Of a stretch of DNA of 64,000 bases, positions 46,222 to 54,540 are shown in pieces; the first letter of the stretch is position 1, and every line of letters starts with the position of its first letter. A model generated the notes under the pieces. The model was given only the letters and a program-made list of their open reading frames with translations. It made no database searches and was not told where the DNA came from. Source of the stretch: Takakia lepidozioides. Its lineage: Eukaryota > Streptophyta > Takakiopsida > Takakiales > Takakiaceae. The position numbers and the translations under genes are program-made. The stretch spans positions 45,012,001 to 45,076,000 of the forward strand of contig CM060731.1 of NCBI GenBank assembly GCA_030704615.1, written 5' to 3'.

Positions 46222-46224
46222 CTA
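46216..46224 (-). promoter_or_regulatory. Candidate stop-codon readthrough site between gag-PR-DNMT and RT
   Basis: The first ORF ends in TAG followed in the same frame by CAA CCA, and the frame continues open into RT. UAG-CAA-CCA fits the UAG-CAR-YYA consensus of tobamovirus-type leaky stops. Recoding here would set the ratio of structural/DNMT product to RT-IN product. Readthrough itself is inferred. Confidence 0.6.
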
Positions 46225-49200
46225 TGCTGCAACCTCTTGAGCAGTACCCCCTTCCTGCTCAGTCAATGACAAGGCCTCATCCTGCCCCATCATTTCATCC
46301 TTGAGAACCTCCTCATCCCGAGAAGAATCCCCAACCTCATCCATCACAGCTGCCTTCGCTGCCAACTCCCTCTGAACCTCGAGCACCTCCCACATGTGCC
46401 ATGGATGTCTACACCTCGTGGTCCTCACCGGCTCGCCCCCACTCGCTGCCTGTACCGTCTCGGTAGGCAGAGAGACCGTCAAGGGAAGTACACTCCGCAC
46501 TCTACGTTGCTCAGCCATAGCCAAGCTGACAATCCAGGTCAAGCAATTGAGATCCATTGCTTGCCCCAACACCTGACGACGTGATGCCTCAGAAAGAGAA
46601 GGCACCGCCGTGGTCCCAGTGGAAAACCCCATAGCCCGCTCTCGCTCGTCGGCATTAGGCTCCACTAACTGCTGCAACTGAGCATCCCACAGGAGGCCAG
46701 GTCCACCATCCCGAAAAGCATGGGATCCTGGGAAGCTGAGCAGTGTAGGTAATGCTGCTCGTGGTTGACCCACCCTATTGACCACTGCCAAAGGCGAACG
46801 GTCATCGTGTCTCACACGTTGAGACTGCCTTCCTGTGTCCAAAATGCCATCCACGGTGAGGTGTGCTGGCCGCTGCACCCCATCAAATGCACGCTTGAGC
46901 AGTGCGGGTGGCATCAAGTTAGTCCACCATAGTCGTGGACGATGAGCCCGTGACCCCACTGCAGCTGCATCCAGCAACACTGCTGACCCAAGCCACGACC
47001 GGACTTGATGCACACTGGCCATCACCCTGGCCCGAGAATCACCCATCAGTGGTACATTCTCCAAGATGTATGCTGGAGATACAGCTTGATGAAGCTGCAA
47101 GCAACGCAAAATCCGCACCATCTCCCAAAACAGACCCGTCCTCGAGTCTCGTAATCCATTGCCATGCCCGGCTGATGAATGCCCTTGGCAGGGCCAACCT
47201 GCCACTATCAGATCAATAGAGCCAACCTGCTCCAAATCTTGCGCCCCCAACAAGGAAATGTCTGCTGGCAAGGCTTGTTGGTATCCACGAACTGCAGACA
47301 CAGGCAACAAGTCAGGGTACTGCTGTACCAACTGAGCCACATGGCGCAGTGAGACGCGTCGTGCAGTCTCATCCCTCTCCACATACAGGTAACGCCTTAC
47401 CCGCACACCTGCCTGTAGCACAGCAGCCAATCCGGTGCTGATCCCGCCAAACAAGTCCAGAAGGCAAATGCCTTCATCCGGCCGCTGCCATACAAGAGGT
47501 GTGGTGTCCAATGGCGACAACTGAGGTGGCCCTGGTGCAATCACCGAACTCTCCTCCTCTCCTGACGGTACAAAAGCTTCTTCCCAAGCTTGTTGCACCC
47601 GTCCATCAGCAGCTTGCTGCAAATCTTTGCTCGTACCCCACAACGGGGTGTGAGCAACCATGGCAGGCAACTCCGCCGTACCATGCATGTCATCCTGCTC
47701 TGCTGGAGGTGGCACATCCTCTGCATGGACATTGCCTTCCAGCAACTCTCCAGGCCAACTAACGGCAGCTGTGAAGGCGGCTAGTGTTGGCATCTGGCCC
47801 CGCTGGGCAGCTGCAATACCCCCAATGAATGTCACAGGGAGCTGTGCACGGCGACCATCCCCTGACTGCCATCCAGGCCTGTAGGATGCTGACTCCTCCC
47901 AGAAATCCAGGGTGAAGCCCATGGGGTATAACACTGCCCCACCAACGAGGACATCGTAAGAGACCGCGTCTGTCACAATGGCCTTGGCTCGCATCACTGA
48001 GCCATCTACAGGATGATCCGGCTGCAGTCTAATAGCCAACTGATGTCGTGTCATGCCGCGAGCCTGCTCTGATCCTCCCAGAGATGTCTGTATCTGGAAA
48101 GGACAAGGCTCCATATCCGCCTCCATGAGGCCCAAACCTGCAATAGCAGCTCTGCCCAACATCAGTGGCTGAGCTCCTGAGTCCAACAAGACCCGCAGTG
48201 GCCGGTACTTCTTGCCTGCCGGTCCACTCAAAGTGAAAATGCCTCCCTGGTTGTCTAACAAGACAACTCCAGGTGTCACCATGGCGCGCTCAATGGCTGG
48301 CCTAGCTGGCAGCTCCGTCAACCTAGCAGCTGCAGCTTGCCAGGGCGCTGCCGTGGCAGTCTTGACCCTCAAATCCGAGGATCCCTCTGCCACTACACCT
48401 TCCACTAACTCCGCAGAAGATGAAGTGACCTCCCCACTCTCACAGAGTGTTGCTGCTAGTCTGAACACTGCAGCTGGTCTCACCCCCGGCGTCGCAATCA
48501 TTGTTGCCGAGAACAGTGGGGCCTGACACACAGAGGTGGCTGCCCCCAATAACACACCGGCCGCACTAGCCTTGGCAGCAGGAGTCAATGCTGCACGTGT
48601 AGCTCTCCCCAATGGCATAGTAACCTCCGCCTCGGTAACAGTCGGGCGAGAACTAGGTGCCATGGATGGCGTTGACACAGTCTCCGCCAATGTGAATGAC
48701 TGAGGAAGCCTTGCCTGACGGCTTGCCTCCCCACGCTGTGGATCCAATTCCACCTCTGCACCTCGTGGCTCAGGAACTCGTGCTGCTCCTCGAGTCACGG
48801 CTGCAGCAGACTCCACCTGCTCTAGTGGTAGTGCTGCTCCGCACATAAATCCCATGCCTCCCATATCTCCTCCCTCAGGAGCAGGAGGTGGACCATCCCG
48901 CCTGGGAGCCGGTACCGCCTGAGCTATAGCCATGGCAGCGAGCCTCTGCTCTAGCTGCTGAAGCCGGTTGGCCATGCCTTGATCAACGCCCTGACCTCCG
49001 CGTCCTTGGCCATGTTGAGCTTGCCCTTGGCCTGCACCTCGTGCCCGACCACCTCGTCCTCTCTGGGCTGGTCCACCTCGCCCCCGGCCACCATTGTTCC
49101 CTTGGAACTGGCCTGGGCGCAACTCAGGATGCAAGTCATAACACTGGGCATCTCCATGCCCATACTTGCCACAATGCCCACACTGCAACTGTGCAGGCTG

Positions 49201-50430
49201 TGCTTGTGCCGGCCTTCTGCCACTCTCTGGGCAATCTCTCTTGACATGGGGTCCTCCACATGTCCAACATATCACCCCTGGTTGCTGTTGGCCTGCAAAA
49301 GATGCCACGGGCCTCTGCACCTGAGGCCCCCTGTAAGCTCCATGGAACTTGGGCTGGGCAACCTTGCCCCCCTGACCACGCTGTTGGGCAGTCCCTTGTG
49401 CTTGTGGGCTGACAGCTGTGCCCCGTACAGGCATGTCCTTGCCAAATCCAATTGTAACAACTCGTTCCTCCACCATGTTGAGCTCAATCCGCTCAGCCAG
49501 CAGAAACACATCTGCTAATGTGGGTTGGGCTGCTTGTAACAGGGTTGCATCTCGCACCCTTCTCTTGAGCTCCTTGTCCAGAATTCCATACCAAAACTGG
49601 ATTGCCTGAGCTTCAGTAACCCCTTGGGTCACACTTATCAAGCGCCTCATACGAGTGTACGCCTCTCGCAGGCTCTCACTGGGTTTGCGCTGGAAGTCTT
49701 GCAAACTTCGCAGCTTCTCTGTCCGTACACCTTGGTAGTTCCTCCGCAACTCCTGGAAGAACTCCACCACCGGGTTGAATCTAGGCACATGTGTTGTAGT
49801 TGTGGCAGGAGGAGTAGTAGCACCTTCTGAACTGGTACCACCTGCAGAAGTACCAGCACTACCTGCTCCACTACTAGTGCTGGCAGTGGGAGCTATTGGT
49901 ACTGATGCAGCTACTGGTCGCGTCGTGCCTCGAGTAATGGAGATGTAGTCAGGTGACCAATACATCCTCCACTCCTCAATCTCTGCTTCATGTCCTCGCC
50001 TGAACTCGTGGTAATCGTCCATAGGCGGGCCTTCCAAATGCTGGAACAGTCCCTTCCACGCCATGAATGGGGTGAATAGATGTGGATTGCGCATCTGCTG
50101 CAAATCACACCAGCTGTCGAACTCCTGGATAAAGTCATCCAACTCGATTGTGCCCACCGCTCCAGAGTACCTACGAGGCCCCTTGGTAGCTCCATACATC
50201 TCCTCCATGTCGTCCCACAACAATGGCGAATGAAAGTGCACACCTGTTGATGAAGCCTCCGAGTCTGTGTCTGACTCTACAGTAATTGAGGGTGGCGGTG
50301 AAGGTGGTCTGAACCGAATACCTCGTCTTGTGAACCCACTCTCACTGTTACTGCCTGTAGCCGTACTCCCCTCAAAACCCTTGGGTAACTCCGTAATGAC
50401 ACTCACAATGTGCACCTCCTCCAGTGACAC
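46222..50430 (-). CDS. Gag - zinc knuckles - protease - C5-cytosine DNA methyltransferase polyprotein of a Ty3/gypsy element
   Basis: 1402 uninterrupted codons. Domains: retrotransposon gag (about residues 220-310; FFQELRRNYQGVRTEKLRSLQDF, QFWYGILDKELKRRV); two CCHC knuckles (about 388-400 CWTCGGPHVKRDC; about 416-430 CGHCGKYGHGDAQC); Gln/Gly-rich and Ala-rich linkers; an aspartic protease with LLDSGAQPLMLG (about 746); then a methyltransferase at about 985-1310. Its motifs are I LLDLFGGISTGL (SAM binding), IV AGWPCQGHS (catalytic Cys in PCQ, about 1078), VI YILENVP, VIII HRPRLWW, and X near GQAMDLNCLTWIV. All core catalytic motifs are present. An acidic tail ends at the UAG. The open frame begins at a GTG; the first ATG is codon 75 (about 50,208), preceded four codons before the frame start by a stop, so initiation is unresolved (internal ATG, splicing or non-AUG). 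The pol part downstream is broken, but this ORF is not. Confidence 0.93.
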   Translation of the reverse strand: MSLEEVHIVSVITELPKGFEGSTATGSNSESGFTRRGIRFRPPSPPPSITVESDTDSEASSTGVHFHSPLLWDDMEEMYGATKGPRRYSGAVGTIELDDFIQEFDSWCDLQQMRNPHLFTPFMAWKGLFQHLEGPPMDDYHEFRRGHEAEIEEWRMYWSPDYISITRGTTRPVAASVPIAPTASTSSGAGSAGTSAGGTSSEGATTPPATTTTHVPRFNPVVEFFQELRRNYQGVRTEKLRSLQDFQRKPSESLREAYTRMRRLISVTQGVTEAQAIQFWYGILDKELKRRVRDATLLQAAQPTLADVFLLAERIELNMVEERVVTIGFGKDMPVRGTAVSPQAQGTAQQRGQGGKVAQPKFHGAYRGPQVQRPVASFAGQQQPGVICWTCGGPHVKRDCPESGRRPAQAQPAQLQCGHCGKYGHGDAQCYDLHPELRPGQFQGNNGGRGRGGPAQRGRGGRARGAGQGQAQHGQGRGGQGVDQGMANRLQQLEQRLAAMAIAQAVPAPRRDGPPPAPEGGDMGGMGFMCGAALPLEQVESAAAVTRGAARVPEPRGAEVELDPQRGEASRQARLPQSFTLAETVSTPSMAPSSRPTVTEAEVTMPLGRATRAALTPAAKASAAGVLLGAATSVCQAPLFSATMIATPGVRPAAVFRLAATLCESGEVTSSSAELVEGVVAEGSSDLRVKTATAAPWQAAAARLTELPARPAIERAMVTPGVVLLDNQGGIFTLSGPAGKKYRPLRVLLDSGAQPLMLGRAAIAGLGLMEADMEPCPFQIQTSLGGSEQARGMTRHQLAIRLQPDHPVDGSVMRAKAIVTDAVSYDVLVGGAVLYPMGFTLDFWEESASYRPGWQSGDGRRAQLPVTFIGGIAAAQRGQMPTLAAFTAAVSWPGELLEGNVHAEDVPPPAEQDDMHGTAELPAMVAHTPLWGTSKDLQQAADGRVQQAWEEAFVPSGEEESSVIAPGPPQLSPLDTTPLVWQRPDEGICLLDLFGGISTGLAAVLQAGVRVRRYLYVERDETARRVSLRHVAQLVQQYPDLLPVSAVRGYQQALPADISLLGAQDLEQVGSIDLIVAGWPCQGHSSAGHGNGLRDSRTGLFWEMVRILRCLQLHQAVSPAYILENVPLMGDSRARVMASVHQVRSWLGSAVLLDAAAVGSRAHRPRLWWTNLMPPALLKRAFDGVQRPAHLTVDGILDTGRQSQRVRHDDRSPLAVVNRVGQPRAALPTLLSFPGSHAFRDGGPGLLWDAQLQQLVEPNADERERAMGFSTGTTAVPSLSEASRRQVLGQAMDLNCLTWIVSLAMAEQRRVRSVLPLTVSLPTETVQAASGGEPVRTTRCRHPWHMWEVLEVQRELAAKAAVMDEVGDSSRDEEVLKDEMMGQDEALSLTEQEGGTAQEVAA

Positions 50431-50941
50431 TATAAGGCTCTAGTACTAATCTAATAGTGACACGGGTGGGCACCTGTTGCAGTCTAAGGGTCATATCCCA
50501 GTGGCTCAGGGCACCTGCACCTGCATCCACCGCAAGAACTCCTATGGTTGGCTGGTCATCAACCCAGCCTCACCATAGAAGAAACACTGGTGGTCTTGCT
50601 GGTCATCACTCCAGCCTCACCACCGACAGCATACTCTAGGATTGACCGGTGATCAAATCCGGCCTAATCCCTATGAAAGCAAGCGCCCACACAAAACCAA
50701 CATGGCGCACAGTCAAGCATGCAGGTGTTGGGGGGATCCAAACACAAGAAATCAAAACATCAACACCCCCACACCAAAATCCAGCTGCAATGCTGATCCT
50801 GCAGAATATCCCAGCCCAAAACCCCGGACTGACTGGCCTCCACCAAGAGAGGCTTTGGCAACTACAAGTATAAGGTAATGAAAATAGTACAGAGATGGAG
50901 GGGAAGAATAGAAGCCCGCCCAAGCAAGATCTAACCCTGAT
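50431..50941 (-). other. 5' leader region with a short tandem repeat
   Basis: No coding domain. At 50,540-50,625 two copies of a GGTGAGGCTGG(A/G)(G/T)TGATGACCAGC unit lie about 42 bp apart (minus strand). It could be the untranslated leader of the DNMT gypsy RNA. No tRNA primer-binding site was identified. Confidence 0.35.
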
Positions 50942-51778
50942 CTATGCTATCAACTTCCAGACTTCTCTCAAAGTACCTCGCTCTGCTTGATGGTAAGGTG
51001 TAGGAGGTATATCTGTGTCCAGAAACCTGCCACTAACCTTGTCCCAAGCTACAGTAGCTCGCTCTAACCAACCCTCCTCCTCTTTCTGCCAGGTAGAGAC
51101 AAAGCAACACTCTGCTATCTCCCGCTCACTGAACACTAAAGAAAACAAAGGTAGGGTCTGATAGTCTCTCAACTCGAAAGCTTTGAGACGGTTGCGGGTG
51201 TCTTCATTGCGAATGACTGCATCGCCTTCAAACAGAACAAACTTGTCCTCGCTAATGAACCCCCGCTCGTGGTTGCCTTGTGCAGAGCGTGTCCGACTGC
51301 AACACTGTCTAATTGCACAAACTTGTGCAGCTCCTGCTCCTCTGCTCCAGTACACCACGGCCTTGTGGCTGAACACCTTGGTCCCCGGTGCTGTCTTTGG
51401 CTGTGTTCCAAGCCTAGCTTTCACCCACTTTGGTATTTCACCTACAGCTGCAGAACTGCTGGCTCCAACAGAGTTCTGACTGTCCAAGGCGATATTGAGG
51501 CCCTCAATGCCAACTACAGCAGTCTGTTGTCTACTGCTAATGCCTGACTCCCAGTATGCAATCAACTCGTCCAACTGTTCTCCACTCAAATCAGTCTGAG
51601 TTCCTTGGGAAACATAAATCCTGTCCCCTTGTGTGCACAGGCTAAGAGAAGAGACCTGCCCTTCAATTACGTCCTCATTTCCCCCAGCCATGCAAGGAGT
51701 ACATCCACAGGTTTGTCTCTCATATAGGCCAGCACAGGTTCTAGAAACAGGATTGTGGATATTTCGTGGCACACTCAC
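50942..51778 (-). CDS. Unrecognised ORF, 278 codons
   Basis: A long open frame upstream of gag in the same orientation: Cys-rich start (CAGLYERQTCGCTPCMAGG), middle with DLSGEQLDELIAYWESG, RLGTQPKTAPGTKVFSHKAVVYWSRG, and end FISEDKFVLFEGDAVIRNEDTRNRLKAFELRDYQTLPLFSLVFSEREIAECCFVSTWQKEEEGWLERA. No family recognised. There is no ATG before residue 30, and TAG directly precedes the frame, so it may be an exon (acceptor-like TTTTTAG before it) or start at that ATG. It could be an accessory ORF of the DNMT element or a captured host exon. The length and even composition argue against chance. Confidence 0.45.
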   Translation of the reverse strand: MSVPRNIHNPVSRTCAGLYERQTCGCTPCMAGGNEDVIEGQVSSLSLCTQGDRIYVSQGTQTDLSGEQLDELIAYWESGISSRQQTAVVGIEGLNIALDSQNSVGASSSAAVGEIPKWVKARLGTQPKTAPGTKVFSHKAVVYWSRGAGAAQVCAIRQCCSRTRSAQGNHERGFISEDKFVLFEGDAVIRNEDTRNRLKAFELRDYQTLPLFSLVFSEREIAECCFVSTWQKEEEGWLERATVAWDKVSGRFLDTDIPPTPYHQAERGTLREVWKLIA

Positions 51779-52250
51779 ACTCTAAAAATTCCATAGATTT
51801 TTAGCAGAGTCCCAAAAACAGAAACCAGGTCTAGATAGGTAGATTTCCCCTTTCTGCAGCTATCCCCTCAAAAACTGTGTCAAACAGAGTTCATTTGCCA
51901 AAGATATGACCAATTAGGCTCTAAATCCTTTAACTTAGATCAAAAGGGTTTTTTTTTTTTTTTTTTTTCTTTTTCTTTTTCTTTTCAAATTTAAAAATTC
52001 AAAGGAAGGTGAGAAGCTCTTTGGAAACTTCCCCTATCCTTACATGCTTTTCCACCTGGGTCATGCTTTCTCCCTGCATGGGGTGGAATTTGCATATGCT
52101 TATCAGCGTTGGAGAGGGCGGCAAGAGCGGACGTACTGATTGCGGGCGTACAGAGCTGAAGGATGGGCTTTAGGGGCTATGGCGGCTGTCTCAATGCAGG
52201 TTGTAGCGGAAGTCTCCTGCTCGACTCTGTGGCAGTCGGGCTTTCTGGCG
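51779..52250. other. Non-coding stretch with a T/TTTTC tract
   Basis: A run of about 23 T followed by (CTTTTT)n at 51,948-51,985. On the minus strand this is a poly(A)-rich tract. No gene. Confidence 0.45.
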
Positions 52251-52254
52251 GGTT

Positions 52255-52460
52255 CCAATGTGCAGATGGTTACCACCTCCATGGGGATGCTCAACAGGGT
52301 TCATGGCCACACCCCGCACCTTAGTCCAGCTATTGCGCTTCACCTTGTACTTGTGATATGCACACCTTCAGCATAGTCTTCTCTGTTCGGCCCCTTCCAA
52401 CAACCTGCCCTACCATCGCTCGGCATCCGCTTGGTATAACCTTCTTTGCTCCCTTAGTGA
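52255..52460 (-). pseudogene. RPL8: Cytosolic ribosomal protein L8 (uL2) fragment
   Basis: Minus strand: [28 protein letters not shown] (about 52,455-52,373), a short deletion and frame change, then [33 protein letters not shown] (about 52,353-52,256), the highly conserved uL2 signature [16 protein letters not shown]. Similarity stops abruptly after HIG, and the 5' part of the gene is missing. No intron lies within the match, so this is a truncated retrocopy or captured cDNA/exon fragment. Confidence 0.85.
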
Positions 52461-52521
52461 GAAGGATGTATCTTTTGTGCTCGTTGCATTTCGTGTCCAA
52501 TTACTCCATCTACGTTGAGGA

Positions 52522-52824
52522 TCAAAGAGAAAGCAACGACACCTGCTCGTCAAGCGAGCACTCAACACAGCACGAAGTGCGGCAGCGAGCTGGAATGAGC
52601 ACAAGGCCCAGGCTACGTTGTTCCATAGGCGGGGGCTCCTTCATCACTGATGCAGAGGGGCCAGGAATTTGCCTGAACTCCAGAGTGTCATACAAAATTA
52701 TGTTCCCTTGTTTGTCCAGACAATGAAATTTCTCCACAAACACTCGTCCGTCCTCTACTCCCACACGCAGCCTGCGATACAGAAGCTTCCGCGCCCGCTT
52801 CACAATGGGCTTCACCGTCTCCAC
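52522..52824 (-). CDS. LSM-domain protein like NAA38/LSMD1 (NatC auxiliary subunit)
   Basis: Minus-strand frame: KRARKLLYRRLRVGVEDGRVFVEKFHCLDKQGNIILYDTLEFR (Sm1-like part with DGR..V..F.C.D..GNI.L), PMEQRSLGLVLIPARCRTSCCVECSLDEQVSLLSL (Sm2-like part and C-terminus). This is the layout of plant NAA38-like proteins, small LSM-fold partners of the NatC N-terminal acetyltransferase. The frame is open further upstream (AEEGREEKQEEQG.) with no ATG at the edge, so the true start is uncertain. There is no intron and no disabling change in the conserved part. It lies head-to-head with the RPL28 relic and amid other gene fragments, so it is probably a retrocopy. Confidence 0.65.
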   Translation of the reverse strand: METVKPIVKRARKLLYRRLRVGVEDGRVFVEKFHCLDKQGNIILYDTLEFRQIPGPSASVMKEPPPMEQRSLGLVLIPARCRTSCCVECSLDEQVSLLSL

Positions 52825-52911
52825 TCCCTGCTCCTCCTGCTTCTCTTCTCTACCTTCTTCTGCTGCAGCCGTCCACTTTGTTGGAGTAGGATCCCCTCCT
52901 CGGGTCGAAGG

Positions 52912-53164
52912 ATGGCGTCTTCGGACCTGATCTGGTTGTTGGTAAAGAACAGCAACAAGTTTTTGGTGAAGAGGAACGGCAATGGCAATGCCTCTGTGAC
53001 ATTCAGCTCTGAGCCGAACAATTGTATGACTTGAACACGTTCCAATATTCAGGGCTTGCCAATAAGAAGACAGTGGCTGTTGCCTAAGTTGGTGAGGGTC
53101 TATCAGTTGTGCTTGCCACCACCAAAACTAAGAAGGTGAACCAGCCCTCAGTTTCAGTTCACCG

Positions 53165-53171
<7 letters not shown>
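52912..53171 (+). pseudogene. RPL28: Cytosolic ribosomal protein L28 (eL28), retrocopy-like
   Basis: From ATG at 52912: MASSDLIWLLVKNSNKFLVKRNGNGNASVTFSSEPNN; then, after a one-base deletion at about 53,020, LYDLNTFQYSGLANKKTVAVA, a TAA stop, and VGEGLSVVLATTKTKKVNQPSVSVHRSH. These are the eL28 landmarks (LVKRNGNG, EPNNLYNL.., YSGLANKKTV, VVLATTKTKK). No intron is present. A frameshift plus a stop make it a pseudogene, and the C-terminal half is lost at the join to the alanine aminotransferase fragment. Confidence 0.88.
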
Positions 53172-53690
<519 letters not shown>

Positions 53691-53759
53691 AAAAATTGCA
53701 GCAACATCTCAAGCCTCCCGTTCTGCTCCCCGTGACCAAGCTATATTATAATAGTGCTT

Positions 53760-54300
53760 AAAAAACAAAAACATCATATCTAGCTTAGCACTGGAAAACT
53801 AGATAGAGCTCATCTTTCTCGAGTGATAGAAAACCAACGAACACACTGGTTACACAAAACATGAAAACCAAACCATCACTCTTTAAAACAGTAGTCGAGC
53901 CAGGGGCACCCCAAGCTATGGGGACTCCACCCCACAACAACCTACACTCCCATCATGAGTACACTCAGACCTAAACGCATGCAGGAGTTCGGTCGCGCAG
54001 GCTCAACTCGAGAAAGATGAGCCGCGCGACTGCCGCTCTCGTGAAGATAAGACGGACCAGGTGTCAAACTAAACTTGACACCTGATTTAACACTTGACCT
54101 AAATCCAAGTGTTAAATACAAATAACTAGTTTTATTCTAGCTGTTTTCACACTGTGCTTATTTAACTTGACAACTTGTTTGTCAAAATGACGAAGCTTAC
54201 ATTTGTGCTGTGCTTCAGCTAGTTCATTTTAAAGCAACATCCCTCTGTGGCCTTATTCATCATGGTCTAAAATCCATCACCCTTTGTAGGAGGGCTTCCC
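53760..54300. other. Non-coding stretch with a 22-bp repeat shared with 42.73 kb
   Basis: No gene. CACTGTGCTTATTTAACTTGAC at about 54,147-54,169 also occurs at about 42,730-42,751. An inverted motif, GGTGTCAAACTAAACTTGACACC, is at about 54,060. LTR-like composition is possible but unproven. Confidence 0.4.
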
Positions 54301-54540
54301 TTGAGGATCTGTAATGGAGATCTGAAAGGACTTGAAAATTTCGTCAGCTACAACTTCTACCTATTTGGCAAGGTTGGTCCAGCTTCAAGGGAAAGAATAG
54401 AGGGTACATTGTCTCATCCATTTGAGGCTCTTCAAGATCCCCTTTCACAACAGAAGCCCAATCCATGTTTGATCCTTCGACCAAAGGGTTTCTTACTCTT
54501 CCCATCAGTGACCATTTTCAGTGGCTTTCAGGGACTTGTT

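Noticed and set aside
46394-49830. Many plus-strand frames of 60-180 codons opposite the gag-DNMT ORF
   Set aside because: High GC codon composition of the minus-strand ORF creates open antisense frames; none shows a domain.
54060-54170. 5' LTR of the DNMT gypsy element starting TGTCAAGTTAAATAAGC (minus strand)
   Set aside because: Only 22 bp are shared with the 3' end region at 42.73 kb and the sequence diverges immediately after; no primer-binding site follows.
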